A stretch of 64,000 nt of DNA from Leptidea sinapis (Eukaryota > Arthropoda > Insecta > Lepidoptera > Pieridae): positions 434,001 through 498,000 of the forward strand of contig NC_066292.1 of assembly GCF_905404315.1 (NCBI RefSeq), in the 5' to 3' direction. The notes beneath the pieces were generated by a model. It worked only from the letters and a program-made list of their open reading frames with translations, was not told the origin of the DNA and did no database searches. The first letter of the stretch is position 1. Each line of letters begins with the position of its first letter. The translations under genes were made by a program, and so were the position numbers. Below are positions 53,213-61,504 of this stretch, one piece after another.

Positions 53213-54115
53213 TTTTTATTGACACGAAGCATACGATTCGTGATATATGAGGTGAACCATCAGTGCAGATTCCCACAAATTCCGAGTGCATTTAACTTCT
53301 GGAATAAAATTATGTGATCCACACATCAAATGCTTTTTCAAAGTCTGTGTAGATCACCTATCTACCTGATACCTCTCATCCATGCACTTTAATACATAAA
53401 CGGTGAATACTGCCAAGTAAGTCACGGTGGAACGATCCTTCATAAAACCATGTTGTTCGAAGGGGATAGACCTAGAAATTGTTGGGGTAATGTGTTAGCA
53501 GATCTCAAATAGTTTACTTAACCCAGTAAGAATTAATATTGGCCGGTAGTTCTCAATTTCAGTTTTTGATCCACTTTTATGAATGAGAACTATTAAAGCT
53601 TCTTTCCATTTATCTGGCGCAAGAACAAGGCGTAGAAGACGTTAAGGTATAGATTAAAGATTATAGAAAAAGGCTTAGCCAAGGAAGAAACACAATTATG
53701 TAGAAAAATTTAGGGAAAGCAATCGCTACCGGTTCCTTTATTTGTATCCAACGACTTTTGCAATTTGAGAGTTTCATCTTCTCGAATAATAATATTGCAT
53801 ATCGTTTCGCTGTATGTAATATTTGTGAAACTTGGCATATCGTTTGAATTTGCTGGTTTTACGAATACGCTTTCAAAGTATTTACTTAGGCTATTGCATA
53901 CTGAGATTTCATCGGAGTATGTAGATTGTCCCAACGTGAGTTCTACAGGATACCCATTGTTGTTATTTTTCAGTGATTTTATGTAGGAGTAAACGAGTTT
54001 AGGATTTTTCACGAATATAATCTTGCATGCGCTGTGTATAATCTATAAAGCACTTCTTTTGAACAATTTTTTGCCTTGACCTGAGTATCACAAATTCATC
54101 ATAGTCGCGAGAATA
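53213..54115 (-). pseudogene. LINE fragment: linker and reverse transcriptase N-terminal part
   Basis: The minus strand from 54115 reads EFVILRSRQKIVQKKC, then (54012-53710) MKNPKLVYSYIKSLKNNNNG, SVCNSLSKYFESVF and KLQKSLDTNKGTGSDCFP. In other frames come DKWKEALIVLIHKSGSKTEI followed by ENYRPI near 53590-53530, EQHGFMKDRST near 53450, and scraps to 53225. The T-run at 53207-53216 is its right edge. The GVPQG and YADD motifs are absent, so only the front of the polymerase remains. It resembles the CR1-like LINE at 12-16 kb in plan but is not a close copy. Confidence 0.75.
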
Positions 54116-54134
54116 TAGAATAATTGACGTTTCG

Positions 54135-54240
54135 ATATTTTATTCTTATAAAATCGATGTGTCGATTATATCGAAGTCAATATATCGATATTAAAACATC
54201 GATGATTTCCAGCAAAGCATCGATATTTATTCAACATCGA
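54135..54240. repeat. Cluster of ATCGAT palindromes
   Basis: Within about 90 bases the motif ATCGAT occurs five times, plus degenerate forms (TTTCGATATT, TCGATTATATCGA). TATCGATA-like octamers match the DRE-type site bound by DREF and BEAF-32 in Drosophila. Function here is unknown. Confidence 0.6.
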
Positions 54241-54451
54241 TGAATGGTCGCGATGGGTAATCTAAAAGATTATTTTGAGTGGACTGTATGGAAAAAAAGG
54301 TAGCGGGGTTCGTCTTCTTGTTATACCAATTAGCTCAATGCAGAAAAATTTCAGGGACTAACCTCGATATCTTCTGCAGTCCTCGCCAGGAAATCCTTCA
54401 CTTTATTACACCACTGACACAGCTTCTTTTCTAATTAATATAAATTATGAA
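54241..54451. other. Spacer next to the provirus
   Basis: No gene seen; ends with the GAGA target duplication. Confidence 0.45.
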
Positions 54452-54455
54452 GAGA

Positions 54456-54676
54456 GTTATGTTCGGACGATCATAAAAGGTCTTTTTAAAAATTATTATT
54501 TATTACACAAAACTAATTACAATGATATTAAAATATGACGTGTTACTTATAACAAGACTGGAGCGAAAGTGAATTATAAAAATATTAAATTATAGACAAT
54601 CGAAGTTCAGCGTCAGCATCTATTCACTTGTTCAATCTGCCACTCAGCTCTTTCACACCGATGGGGCCCCGGTAAC
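54456..54676 (-). repeat. 3' LTR of the provirus
   Basis: 221 bases, from GTTATGTTCGGACG to GGGGCCCCGGTAAC in plus orientation. It differs from the other LTR at two sites (GTGTTA versus GTGCTA, CATCTA versus CATTTA). Confidence 0.95.
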
Positions 54677-54692
54677 GCCTCCCCCTTCAAGA
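54677..54692 (-). promoter_or_regulatory. Polypurine tract for plus-strand priming
   Basis: On the minus strand TTGAAGGGGGAGGC lies immediately before the 3' LTR. This is the position and composition expected of the retroviral polypurine tract. Confidence 0.8.
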
Positions 54693-56111
54693 TGGAAGCG
54701 CAACTTGCAGCTTCCTCCAGCGTCCTCGCTGGCTTCTTCATTGGCTCTTGGGTTAGGCTTCATCCGCTCGCTCTTAAGCCATTGATAGATCTTTTTGGAT
54801 ATTATCACGAAGCCTATGAAGTATAATATTACTGTAGTCCAACTCGGAGTCGCCATGATGAGGGGCAGATTAACTTCATCTGGATCTTTCACCTCTCGTG
54901 CCTGGTTAATAAGACCACGGATGTTGTCTAATGATATATCCTCGATGTGCAAAGTGAAATCAGCTGGTGACTTATATCAATAGTCTTGTTGATGTGGCAA
55001 TGGTATAATTTCATTCATATTTAAAAAAAATCTATGAGCTTGAAGTGTTCTATTCATTATTTGAATCACGCATCCTTCTGAAATAGTAATGATTTGGGGT
55101 CCCTTTATTTTTTCGAAATGAGTCCTTCCATCACACATTTTCCTCACTAGCTCTTCCGTTGTTGGAATAACAATCCAGCTGTTGTCGTTGATCTTCTGAA
55201 TTTTCCCACTACGCAAAACCATTTTAGCTAGTGTGCAACTGGCAGGTTTGTGTTGCACCAATGCGATGATGCAGTCTTCATTTTTCTTTATAGACAATTC
55301 ATTTAGTTGGCTGCATAGAAGTGTAGTCTCGGAGATATGCCGGCATCCGTCATCAAGGTAAGCGTACCCCTCACTTCCAAGTGCAAGGTATTTGGATTTT
55401 GGGATTATCGTAAGGTTTTGTTTATCGGGGATGGAGTACATGTGAATAAGGTCATAAATCTGGAGGTCAACCGAGGGGATTTCTAATATAAAATTTAGTG
55501 TGTGCATTGTTTTATAAGCTTTAACCACCACAGATTTCTCTATATCATCTATTGTACGTATACCTATTTCCGAGATTGGGTTGAGAAAATAGTTTTCCTT
55601 GATACATAGTAACTCATTAATTAAATTATGAGGATTAATTATACTAGGATGCATGACTTCCATTCGGGCAAGCGTAATTGCATTTACTAATATCGTTAGC
55701 TTATTTAAAATTAATTGTAAACTAAAACTTAATTGGACGTATATATCTAGAAAATGTAATTGATTATAAACTAAATTAGAACTATTAGAAACATTATTAA
55801 CTATTAATAGTATTTTCAGCCAAAAAAAATGATTTTTGTTGCTTGTTTTTAATATTATTAACGGTATTCTGTATATAACTAATTTCTTGTTCTATTTTTT
55901 CTGCGTTATTATTGTCCACATTTCCAGTTATTGCTTTGACTATTGAGCCAAGCCCGTTTACTAATCCTCGCTTAACTCTATAATTATTAGAATAAGATCT
56001 AAATAAGCTAAGTTTCTTATCTACCAAAGTAAAAGTGTAATTTAACTGATCCTTGTATGTTTTATGCGAATCTCCGGATACTGTATTTACTTCTAAAGAC
56101 TTTGTTATCAT
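54680..56111 (-). pseudogene. env: env: errantivirus envelope gene, broken by a frameshift and a stop
   Basis: The gene would encode a membrane glycoprotein able to carry particles between cells. The first frame (56111-55797) contains a furin-type cleavage site RVKRGLVNGLGSIVK and a following heptad-like region, as in the fusion-protein-like Env of errantiviruses. The second frame (55663-54977) has the Cys-containing ectodomain (GCRHISETTLLC, ASCTLAKMVLRSGK). A third part (54952-54680) has a membrane span, TTVILYFIGFVIISKKIYQW, and a basic tail. The frame changes near 55800. One in-frame TGA at 54977-54979 separates the ectodomain from the membrane segment. The N-terminal signal peptide and the spliced leader are not evident upstream of 56111. 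As written it makes no full Env. Confidence 0.85.
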
Positions 56112-56254
56112 AAAAAGTGAAAGTTATTTCAGTGACGAAGATTGAAGTGCTGTAATATTGTATACACATACTAGGCTGAAGGAATTGATCTGCTTAAATA
56201 CGTGCCCTTCTTTAATAAGTACAATGCCATTTGTATTATCTATTGAGTCTATAA

Positions 56255-57366
56255 CTACGTCAACTGATGCGTAGAGTACGAGGGCTCCTGCGTAGAGCAT
56301 GAAGGCTCTTGAGATGAAGATCCTGTAACAAGATGAGGCCGTCTGAGCAGCTTGTAATGAACTCTTATCGATTTGGCATTCGTATGACTACCAATAATTT
56401 CGGCTATATTATTAGGATGCAAGTGAATTATTTTATACGGACCTTTATAAGTAGGCTTCGTTTTGTCGTCTCGCGCCGTTTTTGCCACCTGTTTGTAAAC
56501 AGTTTCACCTACCTTGAAAGCCGCTTCTTGTGCTGCCTCGTTCCTCTTGCTAATTATCTGCTCCTTATTTTTAGACATGTATGCTGTAACGCACTCTTGT
56601 ACAGCTTCTGCGTTATTTTTATGTTTTAGAACATAATTTTGATAGAATTCCTTCGGGTAATACAGTTCAAGTGGATTCCTAGATGCTGTATGTCCAAACA
56701 TTAATTCATGTGGTGTATACCCAGTACTGGAGTGAATTGAATTATTATAGGCGATAAATGCATATTTCATTAATAAAGGCATAGGATCGTCTTTATTTGC
56801 CATTCTCTGAATTCTTATTATTTCAGCAATAGTGGAATGGAATCGTTCTATGGGAGAATTTGAGTTAAGGTTGTAAGGGGTTGTGAAATGTATGTTAATA
56901 TCATGTAATGCAAAGATCTCTTTTATTAAATCATTTTCAAATTTCGAATCCGAATCTGTAGTGATTTTCATGGGTAAACCGAAAACAGAAAATATTTGTA
57001 ATAGTGCATCTGCTACGTGAACGCTACTTGATGCAGTTAGGTTGATGGCTTGTGCAAATTTTGAGAAATTATCTATAACTGTTAAAAAAGTTGCCCCACC
57101 TGTGGAGTATAAGTCCATGAAGAGATGCTCCATAGGTTTTGTAGGCGTGTCCGTTAAAGCCAAAGGTGGTCTCAGTGGGTTTCTTTCATATTTAGCTCGC
57201 AAACAAACATCGCATTGATTGATGTATTTTTGAATGCTAAGTAACATATGTTGCACAACAGATATTTTCTACGGAGTTGTTTATATGTCTCTTGTATTCC
57301 CCTATGAATTGTTTTTCCTATATGATGTTGTTTTATTAAATCCTCCTGTTCAGTTTTATTTTCCAC
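56255..57366 (-). pseudogene. pol: pol: integrase region, split into two frames
   Basis: The first frame (57366-57172) carries the His part of the HHCC zinc-binding motif (IKQHHIGKTIHRGIQETYKQ). The second (57256-56255) carries CDVCLRAKYERNP and the catalytic core: MDLYST (Asp), ITTDSDSKFEND (Asp) and SPIERFHSTI (Glu), spaced as in DD35E integrases. A C-terminal GPYKI-type module follows (YKGPYKIIHLHPNNIAEI). The frame break lies between the His and Cys pairs near 57235. All catalytic residues are present, but no continuous protein is possible. Confidence 0.9.
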
Positions 57367-57415
57367 TAAGGTTACCCGTGATGTGCACTTAAATAATTTT
57401 GGAATGTCTCTGTCG

Positions 57416-59313
57416 TTAAATGCCTATACCTTGCATTTTCACGTGTGTATACAACAGTATACACACGTGAAAATGCAAGTTAGTGGATACGAGTTGTTCA
57501 GGGTCATTTGCTACCGTTATATTATCTCCTTCTGTGACTATAATTGATGGTGTGACGTTTTCGTTTACTTCAAGGTTGTCCGTTTGCAGTTCGCCTGCCT
57601 GTTCCCTACGTGCATGTTCAAATATTCTATTTATTATTTCATCATCATCATTATCATCGAAGTTGACTGCTAACGAATCTATACTATTATGAAAAATTTT
57701 TGCCCTTGACAATGCGTCTGCGTTAGTGTTTTGCCGACCCTTCTTGTAAACTTCTTGATAATCATATTCTGCCAACTTTAAGCGCCAGCGTGTTAATTTT
57801 GAGTTTGGATCTTTAAGTGACATTAACCAAGTTAACGGACGGTGGTCGGTGTATATAGTAAACTTCCTACCATACAAATACGGCCTAAAATATTTTACTG
57901 CCCATATGATCGCTAACAGCTCTTTCTCTATGGTAGAATATCTAGTTTCCGTTTCAGATAGAGTTCTAGACGCGTACGCGACTGGTTTATCTGAAGCCAC
58001 ACGTCCTTGGGACAGTACTGCACCAATTGCTACTTCTGATGCATCTGTCGTAAGGATAAATGGTTCATCAAAATTTGGATATTGTAATAGAGGCGTATTT
58101 GTTAATATTTGTTTACATTTGTTAAACGCATCGATGAACTCAGGTGAATGAATTACTGAATGATTTTTCTTGAGACATATGGTCATAGGTTTCGTGAGTT
58201 TTGCAAAGTCTTTTATAAATTTTCGATAGTATCCAACCAAACCTAGAAAACATTTGACTTCCTTCTGCGTTTTTGGAAGTGGAAAGTCTAGCACTGCTTT
58301 AATTTTGTCCCTATTCGGCTTTAAGCCTTGGTCTGTAAGTTCATGGCCTAAAAATGTCACTTGTTTTTGGAGAAACTCTGACTTATCTAGCTGTATCTTG
58401 AGATTATGCATTTTAAAACGTGTGTTAGCTTATGCATGTGTTCTTGTAATGATGTAGAAATTATAATTACGTCATCGAGGTAAGTAAATCCATTTTCTAC
58501 ACCTCGTAAAATATGGTCCATAAGACGCTGAAAAGTACTAGGCGCATTCTTTAAACCGAATGGCATCCTAATGAACTCATAATGACCTCTTTCTGTTGAA
58601 AATGCTGTTTTTTCTACGTCACTTGGGTCCATTTCCACCTGATGGTATCCGCTAGCTAAATCAAGGGTTGTGAAATATTGTGCTCTACCTACCCTATCTA
58701 AAATATCATAAATATTTGGAAGTGGATATTTATCTTCAATTATACGGTAATTGAGTCTTCTATAATCTATTACAAGCCTCCATTTTATTTTTCCTGATGC
58801 ATCTGGTTTTTTTGGTACAATATGCACAGGACATGACCATGGAGAAATGCTTTCTCTAATTATTCCTTGTTTAAGGAGATTATCTATTTGATCACGAATC
58901 TCTTGGCGTTGTTGCGGAGACTGCCTATAACTTCTAACATATACAGGTGTTTCATCCGTAAGCCTAAGTTTAGGCTTCACTGAATGGTTAAATGTTAATG
59001 GAATATTTTCAGAGTGAAATAATTCCCTAGACTGATAACATAAACGTGATATTTCTCGCTTTTCCTCTTCGTTCATGTGATGTGTTCTAATTTTCTCCAA
59101 GTTTTTGCAAAGTTCTCTATCTATCTCTGATCTAGTAGTAATTGAATGAAGCTCACAAGAAGTTTTCGTACTATTATTATAATGAGCTGTTGATTTTATA
59201 AATCCTTTTTCAGTATTGAAATTTAGTACAGACGTCCAAACATAACCATTCTCTACTTTAATAATTGCAGCAGGAGAAATTACACCATTATTCCAAAAGT
59301 AATCTTCGTGCAA
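57416..59313 (-). pseudogene. pol: pol: reverse transcriptase and RNase H, frameshifted once
   Basis: The reverse transcriptase is in 59313-58387: RQSPQQRQEIRDQIDNLL, WRLVIDYRRLN, TTLDLASGYHQVEMD, RMPFGLKNAPSTFQRLM and FTYLDDVIII with the catalytic DD. Its end, the connection and the RNase H are in 58411-57416: VTFLGHELTDQG, LVGYYRKFIKDFAKLTKPM, LTTDASEVAIGAVLSQG (Asp), STIEKELLAIIWA (Glu) and IYTDHRPLTWL (Asp), then ADALSRA. The two frames join at the TTTTAAAA stretch near 58405 by a small indel. All active-site residues are present. It would copy the RNA genome in cytoplasmic particles if read through. Confidence 0.92.
57430..57479. repeat. Perfect 23-bp-arm hairpin inside pol
   Basis: The left arm 57430-57452 begins CTTGCATTTTCACG and the right arm 57457-57479 ends CGTGAAAATGCAAG. 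They are exact complements around AACA. It disrupts the join between RNase H and integrase and introduces a frame ending at 57416. Confidence 0.92.
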
Positions 59314-59348
59314 ATATTGGCCGTCTACATAATTTGTTTTAACCTTTA

Positions 59349-59770
59349 TTAATTTTTGACATCTTGGTTCAATACTAATATTTTTTTTGGGTAATCGAAA
59401 TTAATAGGTATATTTGCGCCTGACGTACATAATACTTTATTTTTTATATCTATATTACTGCATAAGATCTTAAGCAAATCTAGCCCTATTAGACCTTTAT
59501 ATTTAGGATCAAAGTCAAAGATTAGAAATTTGTGGAATAATTCATTATTAAAAACCGGTGGTAATGGAAGGTGAGCTACTAAGTCATGTCTAGTAACACT
59601 ATGCGCAGTTTTAACTTCAAAAGGTTCATGATCTATACAATGTTCAAAAATTGTACCGATTATAGCGTCGGGTGATATCATCGATCGCGAGGCTCCTGTA
59701 TCTATTAAAAACTTACCTTTATATTCAGGTATCTCGATATAGGGCAAATGATCTTTATAGTGATGATTCA
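59349..59770 (-). pseudogene. pol: pol: aspartic protease
   Basis: The frame holds KFLIDTGASRSMISPDAIIG (the DTGA active-site loop), later YKGLIGLDLLKILCSNIDIK (the hydrophobic-hydrophobic-Gly motif). It starts in the frame next to gag and overlaps the gag end, consistent with expression by frameshifting in errantiviruses. It is separated from the reverse transcriptase frame by a stop at 59349, where an A-run (about 59350-59356) seems one base short. The residue set is complete for a retroviral-type protease. Confidence 0.85.
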
Positions 59771-59776
59771 GTTTTA

Positions 59777-60886
59777 CTAGATCTGGTTGTCTGTGTTGTT
59801 GCCATCCCGAAAATCCAGTTCATCACATGAGGTAATTGTCTGATTTTCCCCAATAATTTGTTCATGAATTTCTTCAGAAGGTGGCTGCTCCTCAAAATAC
59901 TGGTGGTGATCATAACCGATTGGGTTACTTACCTGAGAGTAGTCGTTCGGGGTGTAGAACAACTCTTCGAAAGCAAATTGTGGCTTCTCTGGCTTATTGA
60001 CGGACCTCATACTTACATCTGATACTTTTTGAGTCGGATTTATATTTTGTTGAGGCATATTGGGTTGATGTCCAAAATTATTACGTACATTACCTGAAGT
60101 CTTGTGACCTTGGTGAGAATTCTTCCAAGGCAGGCTGGACTGTATCCACTGCTGTCGTTGTTGTGAATTCATATTATTTTGTTGGGGTACAAAATAAGGA
60201 TTGAATAATCGTGGAGGGTTATTATTAATAGAACGCAAATAATTATTTTGTGGGAATAATCTAGAATGATCTGTTTTCTGTCTTATTTGCGAAGTAGATG
60301 CAGTATTTGTACCAGGATTTGCTTGCCTATAATAAATTAGTTTAGCTTCCTCCTGTCTAGCCGCAACAATCGTAAGCTCTAACGACGTGGGTTTCATAAT
60401 CCTAACACCTATTCCTACGTTAAATTCTAACTGACTTATATAATGTTCTTTTACCATACTTTCATAATAACTTTTATCGGTATGTTTTCCGACTGTAAAT
60501 AATGTATCTAATATGTCCCTAAGTCGTTTTCCAAATGTTTCGGCGTCCTCCGATTTAAGGCGACGCATTCGAGTAAGTTCCTGCATTACTTGGATCTCGT
60601 TTCTCGTTTCTCCTAAACGTCTTAATAACGCATGTTTAACCTCCGGCCACGAGTCCAGTGAGTTTTCGTACGCTATAGCATCTATAGCTGCGCCACTAAG
60701 CCTACTCTTAATTAAACTTATTAACACGGGGTGCGCTTGCCAGCCAGGCTCTATTAAACTAATAACGCTCTCTACTTCTCGTATATAATAATTTAATGTT
60801 TTGGGGTTACCGTTATATCTCGGAATTAAATCACCCATAGTCTTAATAACACTATCGCAATCTTTAAGAGACATTATAGCTTTCAC
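59777..60886 (-). CDS. gag: gag: capsid precursor, 369 residues, intact
   Basis: Gag assembles the particle and packages the RNA. The frame is uninterrupted. Residues of about 15-190 look like the helical capsid region (GDLIPRYNGNPKTLNYYIRE, HPVLISLIKSRLSGAAIDAI, ALLRRLGETRNEIQVMQELT, ETFGKRLRDILDTLF). The C-terminal half is rich in Gln, Asn and Pro. No CCHC zinc knuckle is visible, as in 17.6/297-type errantiviruses. ATG at 60886 starts MKAIMSLKDCD; the in-frame ATG at 60874 (MSLKD) is an alternative start. It ends 30 bases before the first recognisable protease codons, so gag and pol frames touch or overlap. Confidence 0.9.
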   Translation of the reverse strand: MKAIMSLKDCDSVIKTMGDLIPRYNGNPKTLNYYIREVESVISLIEPGWQAHPVLISLIKSRLSGAAIDAIAYENSLDSWPEVKHALLRRLGETRNEIQVMQELTRMRRLKSEDAETFGKRLRDILDTLFTVGKHTDKSYYESMVKEHYISQLEFNVGIGVRIMKPTSLELTIVAARQEEAKLIYYRQANPGTNTASTSQIRQKTDHSRLFPQNNYLRSINNNPPRLFNPYFVPQQNNMNSQQRQQWIQSSLPWKNSHQGHKTSGNVRNNFGHQPNMPQQNINPTQKVSDVSMRSVNKPEKPQFAFEELFYTPNDYSQVSNPIGYDHHQYFEEQPPSEEIHEQIIGENQTITSCDELDFRDGNNTDNQI

Positions 60887-61253
60887 TGTACCCTAGCCTT
60901 ACTTAACAATGCAATAATTCTACGAAGTATCCTATATCCGTGTGAAATCCGTGGCGATTTTAGCCTAACGACAACACACAATAAAATATATGTTCATATA
61001 AAATTCAAATTATTTTTCCAATTTGAAGTAATGATTAAAATAATATCTAAAAAAAAATTTACGACAGGAAATAGAGCAAAGGAACTTGGAAGCAAAAGAG
61101 TACTTACCGAAATCTCTGCATCTCCCGCCGGACTTTGCCACAGGACAGGATTTTCAATTTTCCGAAATTCCCGTAAATCGTCCTTTTAGGTTCTTATATC
61201 CCGATCGCGGTTATTACGATTAGAACCGTTCACTTGATTTTGAAAGTGCCGCG
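60887..61253 (-). promoter_or_regulatory. 5' untranslated leader of the provirus
   Basis: Between primer-binding site and gag. It would hold packaging and splice-donor signals, but I cannot pinpoint either. Confidence 0.6.
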
Positions 61254-61271
61254 ATCCTACCGACTGCGCCA
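61254..61271 (-). promoter_or_regulatory. Primer-binding site, tRNA-Ser
   Basis: The minus strand reads TGGCGCAGTCGGTAGGAT directly after the 5' LTR. It is complementary to the 3' end of an insect tRNA-Ser (CGACTGC, discriminator G, CCA). Confidence 0.88.
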
Positions 61272-61492
61272 GTTATGTTCGGACGATCATAAAAGGTCTT
61301 TTTAAAAATTATTATTTATTACACAAAACTAATTACAATGATATTAAAATATGACGTGCTACTTATAACAAGACTGGAGCGAAAGTGAATTATAAAAATA
61401 TTAAATTATAGACAATCGAAGTTCAGCGTCAGCATTTATTCACTTGTTCAATCTGCCACTCAGCTCTTTCACACCGATGGGGCCCCGGTAAC
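61272..61492 (-). repeat. 5' LTR of the provirus
   Basis: 221 bases, differing from the 3' LTR at two positions. As transcribed (minus) it should carry the promoter and polyadenylation signal; TTTAATAAT-like runs are present, but I do not assign exact sites. Confidence 0.95.
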
Positions 61493-61504
61493 GAGAGCTC
61501 AAAG

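Larger units (their letters stand above)
54456..61492 (-). mobile_element. Errantivirus-type Ty3/gypsy provirus with env (about 7.04 kb)
   Basis: Two 221-bp LTRs flank gag, pol and env on the minus strand. GAGA occurs immediately outside both LTRs (54452-54455 and 61493-61496), a 4-bp target duplication. The primer-binding site and polypurine tract are in the right places. Gene order LTR-gag-PR-RT-RH-IN-env-LTR and tRNA-Ser priming match insect errantiviruses of the 17.6/297 type. The LTRs differ at two positions, so insertion appears recent, yet pol and env are broken. It inserted next to the tail of jockey copy J2. Confidence 0.92.
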
